This document shows positions 35,441 through 53,900 of a DNA stretch of 64,000 bases, piece after piece. How positions within the stretch are numbered: position 1 is the stretch's first letter; each line of letters opens with the position of its first letter. The notes under the pieces are model-generated. The model made no database searches and was not told the DNA's origin. It worked only from the letters and a program-made list of their open reading frames with translations. Location: positions 21,806,288 through 21,870,287 of the forward strand of contig NC_092676.1 in NCBI RefSeq assembly GCF_964355755.1. The letters are read 5' to 3'. The position numbers and the translations under genes were made by a program. The stretch comes from Antedon mediterranea (Eukaryota; Echinodermata; Crinoidea; Comatulida; Antedonidae).

Positions 35441-37519
35441 GGATTGCATTCATTTTGTATTTCTAACAATTTATTATGTCGAACTTCAAAAGACAGACAA
35501 GAACACGAGACATAACTACATTTCTACTGTATTTGTAAAAAAGGCATAATATCAAATACATAAGACTTAATACACTAATTTGAATACAATTGACTGGTTA
35601 CAATTTCCTATATTGGGATACTAATACATTACTATAATATTTCAAACTTTATTTTGATTCTTTCCCTTAAAAATTATAACATTTTGCTGACATAGTCTAA
35701 TAATAAACGGAATCTACAGTTAATTTGGTCTAAAGAAATGCATAGATTAGATATTGAGTTTGATTAATACTGTAAATAGAACTTAACTAGTATCCTACAC
35801 TACTGCATGGTTAAATAAAAATTGTGCCCCAATGCAAAGGCTTCCAAATCGCAAGAATAGTTACAATTATTTTTTTACGGTATATCTTAAGTCGTTTATT
35901 GTGGATTTAATCACAAAAGTGTGGTAATTACGTCTATTTTTACATTCCACAGATTTTTGGCAAAACCAATATTGGCTGACCAATGGGGAATGCTTTACAT
36001 AACATCATTCTTTCTTTTCTTGTTTTCACTATTGCATCCGTGTATTCACTCTCCATAGTTTGCGTGTGGATAATACACACACTTATAAGAAAGTGCTCTA
36101 TTCCTTCTGCTGAGCTGGTGTTGTCCACTTAAGATGTACACATAGTAAACAATTTCAGGTCATTACTGGGCATAATTAGGGGGTGAACATCCACTAGAAT
36201 GTTCTCAAAAGATTTGTGTGATTTACGTAAGCTACCTACATTTTAATAAAAACATCTGGAACTGCAGAAAATGCACACTTTTGGTAAATACCAACACAGC
36301 TTAACAGTTGACGTACGAAGTCGGGCAAGGAGCATAAATGCGCCTCCTCAATCTATATTTGATAGCTTCACTGATTATCACTGCCATATCTCTTCATAAT
36401 ATAGTGCAGTTTAAAACAATATCAATAAAAAAAAACCAATATTGTTTAAAGGTTAGATTATGGACATAATCTAAAGAGCAATGAATATCAATAATTTAAC
36501 AATAATATTGATACACACTGTAGACAAGTACAAGGCTAGTATTTTAAACATAAATATATCAATCTAAAACACCTTCTATGTGGATATATTCACGTTACAA
36601 CATAATAGGCCTTGCTCATTGTACTAATCTATAGTAGGCATACTATTATAATAATATTTATTCGGTCACCAAGGAAAAATAACCAGGAGTGAGAATAGGT
36701 TAAAGACCAAACAGATTCTGGATTCAATCCATACAATACATATTGTTTCCCATCTAATTATATGTTCAACATATATTGCCTATATTATAAAATCATTAAT
36801 TGTTTAATACTACTGTACTTTTTGTTGTTTTATTTATTGTTAAATGCATGTATATGCTGCATTTAACAATACACAGTTAGTATGTTAGTTGTTTGAATAT
36901 AAAGTTTCATCGATGATTGATTATTATATTTTTATTCGGTTGCTTCATGTACAAATAAATAAATATTTTAACATTAATATTCTTATATTATAATCCCATT
37001 AAAAACTATTGCACACGCCCAACACATCAGCCTATTAATCTACAGTGATTGAGATCATTATCACAGTACCACACATTTTAAATGACAACACAACACATTT
37101 GCAGTCGGACAAATAACAATGTAGTAGATTTTTTATTAAAAATGTAACATTTAGACAGCTATATATCTAAATGTTTACGTTTATCAGGCAATACAAGAGA
37201 TTATATATACACACCCACACTGATATTGAACATTGTCTATTTTCATTTTTCAGTATAAATGAAATTCAAAATATATGATAATGTTTAATCTTTAGTTGGA
37301 ATGATTAATAGAAATTAATATTCTCACAATAATCAGTCTCTAGAGAATAATGAACAATAATTATTATGATATATGATATGTTATTGTTAATGATTTGCTA
37401 ATGCCCAATACATGTTTATTGCAATGCCTATAACAATCATGCACTTTGTAGGCAGTATCCATTCTCTTCCTTATAATACTGTTTTTTTATAACTGTGTGA
37501 CACAGGAGGGTAATGATGC

Positions 37520-37960
37520 TATTCCTTCTATGGACTTTATTGAATATATTGCATGGCTGCAATGTGCTTATTTTATTTCACACTTCATTTGCCAGGCTGC
37601 AGTGAGTCTATTGTATTTCCAGCATACAAAACACACTCCACATTACCTGTGTGCAAGTCTGCAGCGAGTTGCATTGAATTTCTAACATATAAAAACAAAC
37701 TGCATTACCTATATGAAAGGCTGCAATGAGTCTATTGTGTTTACAGCATACAAAACCCTCATACATTATTGCAAGGCTACAGTGAGTCTATTGTATTTCT
37801 AGCATACACAAATACACTGCATTTTCTATTTGTATGGTTGCTGTGTGTCTATTAATTAATTCTAGCCTATAACCACACTACACCTATATGCAAGGCTGCA
37901 GTAAGTCTATTGTATTTCCAGCATACACAAACACACTCCAGTACCTATATTTCTCTGTGT
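37520..37960. repeat. Imperfect 60-65-bp tandem repeat
   Basis: About seven diverged units contain GGCTGCAGTGAGTCTATTGT, ATTTCCAGCATACA and CACACTGCATTACCTATAT. It lies just beyond the 3' end of JMJD7. Confidence 0.75.
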
Positions 37961-38020
37961 TAATCTGAGACTAGTTCCAATAGGTAAAAATAAAAATTAT
38001 ATTTAACTTAACTTTTGTCT

Positions 38021-44318
<6,298 letters not shown>

Positions 44319-46636
44319 GTTCTGAAGATGAGAGAAATAACTACTGTGATTGATGCAAGCTGAAGAGTTTTATCCATCATCAAAAGAAAAATTTAAAACA
44401 ATGTTATCACATTTTATGATTTCTAAAGTTTTTTTTGTTTTTTTTTAATAACACTATTGTTGAAATATGCCATTTTATTGTCACAAAATAGTTATTAATT
44501 TGTAGAAAAAAAACAAGAAACTTATTTAAAATTAATATTTAATCAACTAAAAAAAATTTAAATGAAGAGAAAAATAAGTTAAGCTGAAAGCGGGTTATTC
44601 ATTAAATCCTAAACATTTGTATTTTAAAAATAAAAGTGAAATTAATTATTTTCGTTTGGATACTTTTTCCTGTAGTAAAGAAAAACGCCGTGGCTAAAGA
44701 TACGGTACCGTATTCTAACTTCTGTTTACTAAAGGTACGGTAAAATTGCATTACGTCATAACCAGCCAATGGGGTGCTGGGACGTGTGACGTCATCGTAT
44801 AAGGACTTTGTGGATTTTTTTCATATCGCGAAAACAGTGATCAACCGCATTTTCTTTATGCTTTATTTATCGCTATTATCGCCGTCGTGTGTGACAAAAA
44901 CTAAATGTAGCCTACGTCTGTTATTATTATTGAAAAGCCAAAACATGTTGATTTTAATTCTAGAATACAGAAAACCGTTTCAAAAGAGGCCTAGGCTAGG
45001 CCTACTTACTACGCCTACTATAACCTCATTATATGAGTTTGTTTGTGTAGGGAAAGCAATGCCAGGCTGGGGCCAGCTGCATGTGTGCGCTGATTTCTGT
45101 GACTCGTTAGCCCTGGGGCTACTGTCTAAATCATAGTATTTGAGGGCCCCTTTATTGTCCGCATTTGCTTGTTGTTTATGGTCACCATTGTAAACAAAGT
45201 TTTAAAAAAAATATAGGCCTAAATAGGCCATTTGGAATAAAAATAAAACCCTCATCTGCAGCGCACACACCCCCACGCAGCCTGGCGCCGCCGATAGGAA
45301 TTCTCTACACAAAACAACAGAGACGCGATATGAAAAAAAAATCTCAAGTCCTTATACGATGACGTCACACACGTACCAGCACCTCATTGGTTGGTTATGA
45401 CGTAATGCAATTTTACCGTACCTTTAGTAAACAGAAGTTAGAATACGGTACCGTATCTTTAGCCACGGCGAAAGAAAAAAGTATTGTATGTTATAAATAA
45501 CAATACATTTAATAATAATATTAATAGTATACCTAGTCTTGATTTTAATCTTCATTCATGTCATGTGAGAGTAGCAGGCTTGCGATGCGTACCTGTGTGT
45601 GGTCCGACAAGAAAGTATGCCTAGCCTCTCAGTCTAGGCATACAAGTATTGGTTTAGTCTACCTAGGCCTAGTAGTAGTAGTAGTAGTACCTAGTCCTAC
45701 CTATTCACAACACAGGCCTTGTCTAGCCTTGCTGTCTGGCGGCTGCCCAGCCAACAACAAATAGCCAGCCAGGCCTAGATTTAATAGTATTATTATACTA
45801 GGCCTAGTCAGAGGCCTAGCCGTAGATATATTATTAGGCCTACACTACTTCTAACAGGTATTATGCATAACCCGCTTACCTTTAAAGATGAATTATGTGT
45901 GTTGCAACAGTACTACAGGACAGTAGTAACTAAGTAGGCCTGACTCTGATTCTGACTGAATTTGAATGTAGAACAAAACATGTGTGTTAATCGTACGTGT
46001 TGACATTTAGCCCGCCCTCAACGAATCTTTTAAGTTTCCAATGTTATGAATATGAAGCGCCATGCATGCCAAAATGTTTATCGTTTTACCAATCAGAACC
46101 AATACCATCATGGCTCCTATATTCTTCTATCTAGTCGAGTATAATTATAGGTTCTAGACTCTGGTAGTTACATAATTGAATATAATAGAATACTCAGCAT
46201 AAAAAAAGACGAAGCAAATTCACATCAATCACACTTCGTAAAAAGTGAGATATTTAAGAATATCATTTAGAAAGGAGATATTTTAAAATTGTGTGAATGG
46301 TGAAAGGATTATTTTGTGGTGTATTAACTTTAATTCCCACAACCACATGATCCCTGTGTTGCTAACCGACTTGTTACGGATCAGTTTAAATTAATCGTCG
46401 TTATATTCTAATGCATGATTAGTTCTTTATGAATAATTGTGATATCTGATCCCTTATTCATGCTTGACGGTCTACTACCTATGAAAAGAAAACAAGCGTC
46501 CTCCACCAACGGCAAAATACACAATAGGTGCAAAGGTCTGTATAATTATAACTGCGACACTTGAGTATTGAGGAAACGACGGTTAATCGATAACATTGTA
46601 GCCTGACGTTTGGATATCTCTAGGCCTACAAAAATC
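44319..46636. other. Intergenic region between divergent JMJD7 and the His-rich gene
   Basis: About 2.3 kb between two divergently transcribed genes must hold both promoters. It contains the 785-bp inverted-repeat element (44686-45470) and many TAGGCCTA words (45600-45850). On the minus strand, the sequence ending at about 45890 reads CATCTTTAAAG followed by GTAAGC, a good donor, and could be a 5' untranslated exon of JMJD7. Confidence 0.45.
44686..45470. mobile_element. 785-bp long-TIR element with 9-bp duplication (MULE-like)
   Basis: The first and last roughly 120 bp are near-perfect inverted repeats: CGCCGTGGCTAAAGATACGG at the left and its complement at the right, both including GATACGGTACCGTA and CATTACGTCATAACCA. 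AAAGAAAAA (44677-44685 and 45471-45479) is repeated at both borders. Long TIRs with 9-bp duplications are typical of Mutator-like elements, but the duplication is A-rich, so its length is uncertain. No transposase is visible; the ORF at 44774-45136 has no family features. Confidence 0.8.
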
Positions 46637-49036
46637 ATGGTGAAACCAACAATACATCCCGTCGGAAAGGATGCTGTTGACCAAGAAAAGAAAGACCGCC
46701 AGAAGTATGACGACTCGTGTGTGGTTGTGGTAAGTAACATTTTCAGATTATCTGTTGACACGAACTCAATGTAAATCCGTTATGTACACGTTTAAGCTGA
46801 TCCGAATCATGTTCTTGTACAACCGCGGTAAAAATGCTTGTGTAATTTAACAATATTTTATTTATTGGAGTGAATTGCAGTCTATCGAAGTTCAGTTAGG
46901 CCTATAATTTGTTCTCTTCGTTCAAACGAAACAAAAATACACTAATATATACATATATACCCTGATAAGAAGTGCTTAATATACATTCTTTTACATCAGG
47001 TTTAAATTGTATTGGCGGATGTACCACTTACTAAAACCATTTCGGAGATGTATACCCGAGTTATCACGGTTACCGACACGGAGTTATAAGAAAGATAACG
47101 GATCACCTACCGGAGATGTAATTCGGATACGATATCTATATAATTATCAGTAATAAACGGGAAATGTACATTTGTCAAGTTTTCATTATAAAATGCTTAA
47201 TATAATATCTATGCGAGTCTACTTCCTACAACACCCGTCAGCAACGCATATCGGTATTCTTTCCTTTTCTTGGCCTTCTGGCCAATTTTGGACAGCTAAA
47301 CTATAGTAGGTATCGCCATGGATCCATTAATTAATTGTCATGGTATCTCTTATCGGTGTGGTGATCTGGTTGTCTCGGGTAGTAGACGGTTTAAGGCATT
47401 TCCTCAGTTTCTAGTCACAAGGGGGACGATATGTTTCAGTTTGTTTTATATTTTACTTTCGATAAGGGCTACTTTGAAAAAGAGATGTATGATTGTATAA
47501 CACATAAACGATAGACCTATACGGTATACACTTATTATTTACCGAGAGATAGATAATTATAAGCCTATCTGTACACAGAGTAAATCCAATATGTACAGTA
47601 AATATAGAAAAATGACATCACTATTGGCAGACGCTGTACAAATACGCCATACCACGAATATCGATTGTTTGAATTCGATCGGCCATTATTGTCGGAACTA
47701 AGGAAACCGATTGGGCATAATAACAATAACATGTCTTTACATTTTATTGTATTTATAAACCAAAGTCAATTATCATTTATTTACGTCTGTTTTATTATGC
47801 TGTTGGCTGAGTCGTCAGAGAGATGACACGGCAAATTCCGCATTGTGTGGCTTGTTTGCTTTTAGATTATATAACAATGAACATCTATAATGACGATAAC
47901 TGATGTATCAGGTACCCTTTCTCAAAATAATTTTTGCGTAACATATTATTTTTAGAATGTTGTTGTCTTGTTCTGGGAGTTGAGATTATGAATTGTCGTT
48001 AATCCTAATCCGGGAATATTAGCCATAATGGCTCTTTCAGCATTCTATAAAGACTCAATAATCCATAGAAATGGCCGAGCTAGTTGCGTAATTGGAGCCA
48101 GGTACTGTACTGGCATACAGACAGACACAACATACATACCCATAATAGGCCTACTTTTTGCAGATTTCACAAAAAACATGACTTTTATAGTCATTCTACA
48201 TCCCTTGCCTACGAGAAAATGTCATTTAAGTCACATATATGCAGTTTAATATCTTGCATTTGAACTTCATTGTAAGAATTGTTATTGTTTTCTAATAATA
48301 TGATATTATAGGTCACCACTGGTACAACAAAACCAGTTCCCAAGGCTGGATGCAACAAACGCAAAGTTGTCCTGTTGACCATTGCTGTTCTGTGTATAAT
48401 AGCAGTTGCTGTAATTGGAACGTACATTGCCCTAACATTAATGTTCGATTTACATGTAAGTTTTCTTTTATTTTTACGGTTTTGCTTGTTTGAGATGTAT
48501 AGGTATGGTACGCTACAAGTGCAAATATGTTTATATTTTTACAAAATTACAAGCGAATCGCAGTCTAAAACCGAGACTAAAAAGACGATTATGTCTTGTT
48601 AATGTTTCCATAGGATTCTGGGGACAGCAGCAGTAGCAGTAGTGAAAGTGGAGAATTCGACGGCAATCACGGAGAGCACGGTGGCGATGGAAACCATGGC
48701 AGTGGCAGTGACAGTGACGAGCACGGCGGTGGTGGTAGCCACGAACATGGCGGCCATCATGGAGGCCACGGCGGCGACAGCCACGAACATGGTGGACATC
48801 ATGGAGGACATGGCAGCGATAGTCACGGGCATGGAGGACATCATGGAGGCCACAGCAGTGGTGAACATGGAGGGGGACATCGACCTAGACCCACTCATCG
48901 ACCTAGACCAGAACCTGAGCATGGTCGACCAGAACCTGAGCACGGTCGACCAGAACCTGGGCACGGTGGTGGTGGACATGGCGGTACATATCCTCGTCCA
49001 TTTCCGGAGGGAACACGCGGACCCTACTACGCATAA
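46637..49036 (+). CDS. Small type II membrane protein with a His/Gly-rich tail
   Basis: Three exons: 46637-46729, 48312-48455 and 48614-49036, all phase 0, GT-AG, giving 219 aa. Residues 1-49 are hydrophilic and end in a basic CNKRK, residues 50-76 form one hydrophobic helix (VVLLTIAVLCIIAVAVIGTY...), and the remaining 143 residues are outside if the positive-inside rule holds (type II). The tail starts with an acidic Ser run (DSGDSSSSSESGEF), then has three HGGHHGGH blocks and about two dozen His, then RPRP and three RPEPxHG units, ending RGPYYA. Such His/Gly tails can bind Zn or Cu; that is inference. The basic-TM-short stalk layout recalls BRICHOS precursors, but no BRICHOS domain is present. 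I do not recognise a family. A candidate AATAAA is at 49605-49610. Confidence 0.82.
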
Positions 49037-49948
49037 AAACCTAAACAAACTAGATCTTCTAACCAGGCCTCGTCCTGGTCCTTTTTTGAGTAAATTACGC
49101 TTATAACAGTCGTGTATAATGATCGATTCAGTGATATTGTGAATATTTTCCTTAAAACGTTTATAAATTAATATAAACTACTGATTAAAATTGAATAGAT
49201 AAGAATGATTAATACAATTCAGAATACATTTCTTGATTGATAAAAAAAACTCTAATAGTCGATCTTTCAACGTTAAACAGCAATAACAAATTACTTTGTA
49301 TTACCGTAGTAAAATTAGGGTGATTGTTGAATTAAAAGAGATATTATATTTGAATTATTCTGTTTCTCAATTTTAATGATTTGAATCAATGATATTTCAA
49401 GGTATTAACAGCATTATGTTATATGTATATTTAATTTGATTGGTTACCTATTACGTGTCCTTCAGTATTAGTTCTACTATACTGAAGGGGAAGAAAATAC
49501 ATTTTCTTCTAAAAGAATGATGTGTCTAAAAGAACGGTTAATGATTGTTTAGTTACCAAAACATGTTTTTAGTCCATTTTATTATATAGCTTTAGAAATA
49601 ATTCAATAAAAAAAGTTCACCAATGACAGGCATGCAATGTCTAATCATGCATTAAAAGTGTAATCAAATCGAAAGTTTTAACAACCCTTAGAATTTCATA
49701 TCACAAAAAGTACATCATCCCAACGCGGTACATAACAAAAGTACTACAAATACAAACATTAGTCAAAATGTAGGTCTATATTGTAACAAATATATCTCTT
49801 TTTAAAGAGATATATTAGTAACAATTTAAAAATCGCTTTCAGAAAAAAATATCTTATTATATAATAATCTTATATAATAATCTAATAATATCTTAGTCCT
49901 AATTTAACATGCCGATTTCCGAATAACGTAACGATCAAACATTATGTT

Positions 49949-50100
49949 TGGTTCCCACTTGTTGGACGTAACGCAATGACGTAGGGGAAAAACGAGTTGA
50001 CCAATCACAAGCGACAGTTTGGATGATCCATCGTAATTTAAACACGTCAAATAAACGTAATTTCAATAACCATTACGTAAAACGAAGAACGTAACATAGT
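49949..50100. mobile_element. Decayed TGGTTCCCAC-type MITE
   Basis: It opens with TGGTTCCCACTTGTTGGACG and keeps GAGTTGACCAATCACAAGCG; the right end is decayed. It resembles the relative at 26717 more than the full copies, suggesting a subfamily. Confidence 0.55.
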
Positions 50101-50189
50101 AAAAATGTAGAAACTTGATAGGGTTTGTTTATAGATAAACATTGACAAAATATTGAATATTGATACATATACGTACGCGCCTTAAAGCT

Positions 50190-50354
50190 TGGTTCCACTA
50201 GAACGTAACGCCAGGACGTAAACGCAACGCAAGCGTTTTAACCAATGACAACCGAAATTATGGACAGTTAGCAATCACAAGCGAATAAGCCATCGCTTGT
50301 GATTGGTCAATTCACTTGCGTTGCGTCCTTGTGTTGCGTCGCTAGTGGGAACCA
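50190..50354. mobile_element. MITE, TGGTTCCCAC family, copy 3
   Basis: TGGTTCCACTAGAACGTAAC at the left (one C lost) and CGCTAGTGGGAACCA at the right. It carries the shared ACCAATGACA and CACAAGCGAATAAGCCATCG interior. Confidence 0.85.
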
Positions 50355-50929
50355 CGCTTAATTGTCACAAACATTGTGCGTATACATTGGGTTTTAATCC
50401 ATAGCCATTCATTAAAATGAAATCTAAGTATAAAAATGATGGCCAGGTGACAAATATTACCATCTATATTATAATACAGAAGGTGTACGTTTGTTCATAA
50501 AAAAAAGTCCTACTGCACGAATCCATACACATGGGGTATAAAAATGACTGCAAATGTACTGGGAATGTTTATGTGAAATCTTAAAAGTATCCGCCGACCG
50601 TACCACAATATCTTATAAATTGCCAACTTTTCACCACTTTAGCAGCTGTTTTTTGTACAAGTTTGTTCAGCTATTGTTTGCATCAATAACTACAATTTTA
50701 CTGGGAAGATTTTAAAATTACATTTGAACGAAAACCGGGTGCAGCAGTAGATGGAAGATGCTAGGGTTGGAGGTAATTAGGTTTCAAGATGACCACAATT
50801 TTACTAGCATCACAGTTTTAAACTACATTTAAACCACCATCCGAGTAGGGGTAAGGTTAAATGCACTGAGGGGGAAGTACCAGAAGGCATAGACCTATTA
50901 AAATTGCAGCGAAAAGAAAATTGTTTTGC

Positions 50930-53900
50930 TCAAGCTGAACCAGTGTATGGTTTTAGTGAGCTAGCAGCCGACTGTATAGTATATGTTGCGATAGAAATTT
51001 GCTGTTTAACAATATCCCATTTGTTAACATCCGGGTTGTTGTCAATGTCAAACATAGCGTCAACGATTCCTGGAAACTTGTCACTAGCGTAACTGTTCTT
51101 GCTGCTTGGTGCAAACACGATGTGCCTGAAATAATAATAATAATAGATAGATAGATTTATATAGCGCAAATAAACGACGTCTCTATGCGCTCTAAAGAGA
51201 AAGAGTGGAAACCAAAAGGAAGAGAGCAAAAAGACAAAAACACCAAGTTAGCACCCAACCCAGAGTATGGGGATACACCATCATCACTATCCGGGGATCA
51301 GTGTGAAAGTACCCTAGTTAGCATCGGTTAGGTATTGATATTTTCAGGGATCCGATGCCTCCTAGCCTAGTCAGAAAACAACAACATGCAAGAATTGTGA
51401 ACAAAAGCAATAAAAAAAGGATTACAATGATGCGAACAAATAAGTCTTAAGACGCAGCTTGAAAATGTTGACAGAAATAAATAGATTTATTGTTTGTATT
51501 AGCATCAAAAAATATTAAACATTTTCTGTATTTATAAACTGTAAGGCGTACATAAACTTAATTCTTACTCTAGCCTACTCACCTGGTAAGAGGGCGACCT
51601 GGTAGTCCAAGAGGATCTACAAATGTTCGCTCGAGCTGCATTATTTGGTCGTTAAACATTCTTATTTCAATTGGGCTTAAAAAAGGAGAAAAAAAAATAA
51701 TTAAACAAATAGCAGAAATATCTGACACTCAATTGTCAAGCATTGTCCATAGAGGTGTCTATTTTTATACCTCCATGCATTGTGTCCACTATGTAAAATG
51801 CTTATTTATACTTCATACACGGTTTTCTTTATTTTTGTCAGGTTCAACCTTATTACGATGCTTGTAAGGAAGATGTATGTAACTGTTATGAATCAAGATC
51901 CGACTGCACATAAATATATATATATTGTGTTAAACAACTGTGTTTCTTTTCATAAAATATTATTTTTTGGTAAGTATACATTTTTTTTATATACGAGGAG
52001 TACGCAAAAAAATCCACGCGCAAAGAAGTTTATTTAGAGTGGAGATCAGCAGATAGATGTCGTAAGTGAAGGGTTATTGTTCAATAATCATGTGTTTATT
52101 TTTGGTCAGTTGATAGGTGTACGTAGTAGGCCTACATAGTAATGAGGTTGATGGTTTTATGTGTAAATTTCGAATTATTTTCAAAGCGGTCGCGCCTGGC
52201 TCTACACTTTGTTGCCGTTTCAACATTGGATTTATGACTACTACTGACTAATTAATTGAATAACTTAAAATTGGTTGATATATTTTCTTAAGTCCCTTAA
52301 TTCAACTCAAAGCATTACACTATTTTTATGTTCAAGAAAAGATGTAATTGTTAAAATACATACTTCGTTTTGTCAACCTTAGAAAGTCTTTCCTCAAAAC
52401 CTGCAGCTGCGCTGGTAAAGTTATTCACAGCACTTTCGAATTCATCTGAAACAAATAACAAACTCAAACAATTAAATAAAAACAGCCACAATGATCAACA
52501 TAACTTCTGCAACAAAATAATACTTTTAAAAACTTTGAAAACTTGATTTTTCGAATTGTTCTATACACTTTGAATCAGTTTGTAAATAACAATACATTGA
52601 ATAATAACGTACCAAGTGACACATTTTCTTCAAGAATCCGTTTTCCAATTTCTCCTGATTTTAAATTATTGAAGTACATCTCAACGTCTGTAGCATAGTC
52701 TACGCAACTCATTGGAATTATCAGTGAATCAGAGAGCGCCCTCATAAGCTCTCCCATAATGTGACCTGTTGTCAGGTGGAACTTGAAGCCCGGATCATAA
52801 AGTTTGTCGACAAGGTAGAAAGTCTCATAAACCGAATGGTACATTGGATAGGACGCTACTGGATATGCGACCTAAAGATAAACAAAATCATTAAAATACA
52901 ACATACATGTATTGATCCCAATGTTTCTACATACATTTCTGGAAATTGGTGCTGTGCTGTGATTTGGTTCATTGGGTGCACTCTGTCGAAATATTTATTT
53001 TCAAATTTCCACTTTTTATTGTAAATTTGTTTAAAGAAAATGTCTTGCATATTTTATTCAGATAGTGTTAAGATTTAAGTATGTATTTATAATATTATCA
53101 CCATTTCTCAAGTATAATGATGCCTCCTGGTGTTTTTTTTTCCTAACTTTTTGATGTTGGCTTATTGTCAACTTGCAATAAAAAATTGTTTAATACTTAC
53201 ACGGTCGTATGTGTATGACATGTCAAAAGCGGAAATTCCAATTTGCTGCAGAAAGGATGCATAATCACTTCCGGAGCCTAATCCTCCAATACTACAATTA
53301 ACAAAATATGTTCTGTAAGTTTCTTTTGATGATAGACTGCTGATTATTGCGTTTCAAATGTATGCGGCTCACCGTATCTGTTGTGATTGTCAATATTATC
53401 TTAGAATGAATGCTGATGAACAGACGTTTGTAACCATACTGAGTAGGCCCTAATTAAAAACCTTGGTAGTTGTATTTAATTGTGTCCGAAACGGTAGTGG
53501 AAAGTCGAACTACAGTACATAATCACCATTTTCAGATTGTTATTCAAATTAGTGTTTAATGTTTTATTTTATTTAAAGAGGCATTGAAATATAATTCTTA
53601 AATTGTTTTTGTTGAATATGTCACTTCAATGCCACATAAGAGTTGTGTAATGTAATTAAACTGTATTTTTATTTTTTAAATAGTCAATTGACTGACAGTC
53701 AATGTCATTTTGGTTGATTTGATTTATTTTGTCATTTTAGGTAAAAAAATATTGTTTTCGTTTTTTTCTTACGGAAGTGATTAGCTTTACTAAAACTACA
53801 AAAAAATGAACACAATTTACAAACGTCGCCATGTACCTTGCATGTTTAAAACAACTTACTGTGGTTCTTCGTTCTCCTTCGTTTGAGATCTTTCTACCCA

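Larger units (their letters stand above)
32612..38020. other. 5.4 kb without recognised genes
   Basis: I find no exon chain here. It contains the dispanin promoter region, the inverted-repeat block 33540-35440, and a 60-65-bp tandem repeat at 37520-37960. On the minus strand, 35940-36360 has a 62-codon ORF plus flanking stop-broken sequence that could be a decayed coding region, possibly an old transposase, but I cannot identify it. Confidence 0.5.
49037..50929. other. Convergent intergenic region with two MITEs
   Basis: This region holds the 3' UTRs of the His-rich gene and of the GCPII gene. It contains a full MITE (50190-50354) and a decayed one (49949 to about 50100) of the TGGTTCCCAC family. 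No other exon is seen. Confidence 0.55.

Noticed and set aside
35940-36360. Minus-strand ORF of 62 codons with stop-broken flanks
   Set aside because: It may be an old coding relic, but no motif supports a family and there is no exon chain.
44774-45136. 120-codon ORF inside the MULE-like element
   Set aside because: No transposase motif; it starts within the TIR and runs through non-repetitive spacer by chance.
48599-49106. ORFs of about 150 codons at 48642-49106 (+) and 48599-49048 (-)
   Set aside because: They are out-of-frame and antisense shadows of the His/Gly-rich exon 48614-49036, which joins in frame to two upstream exons.
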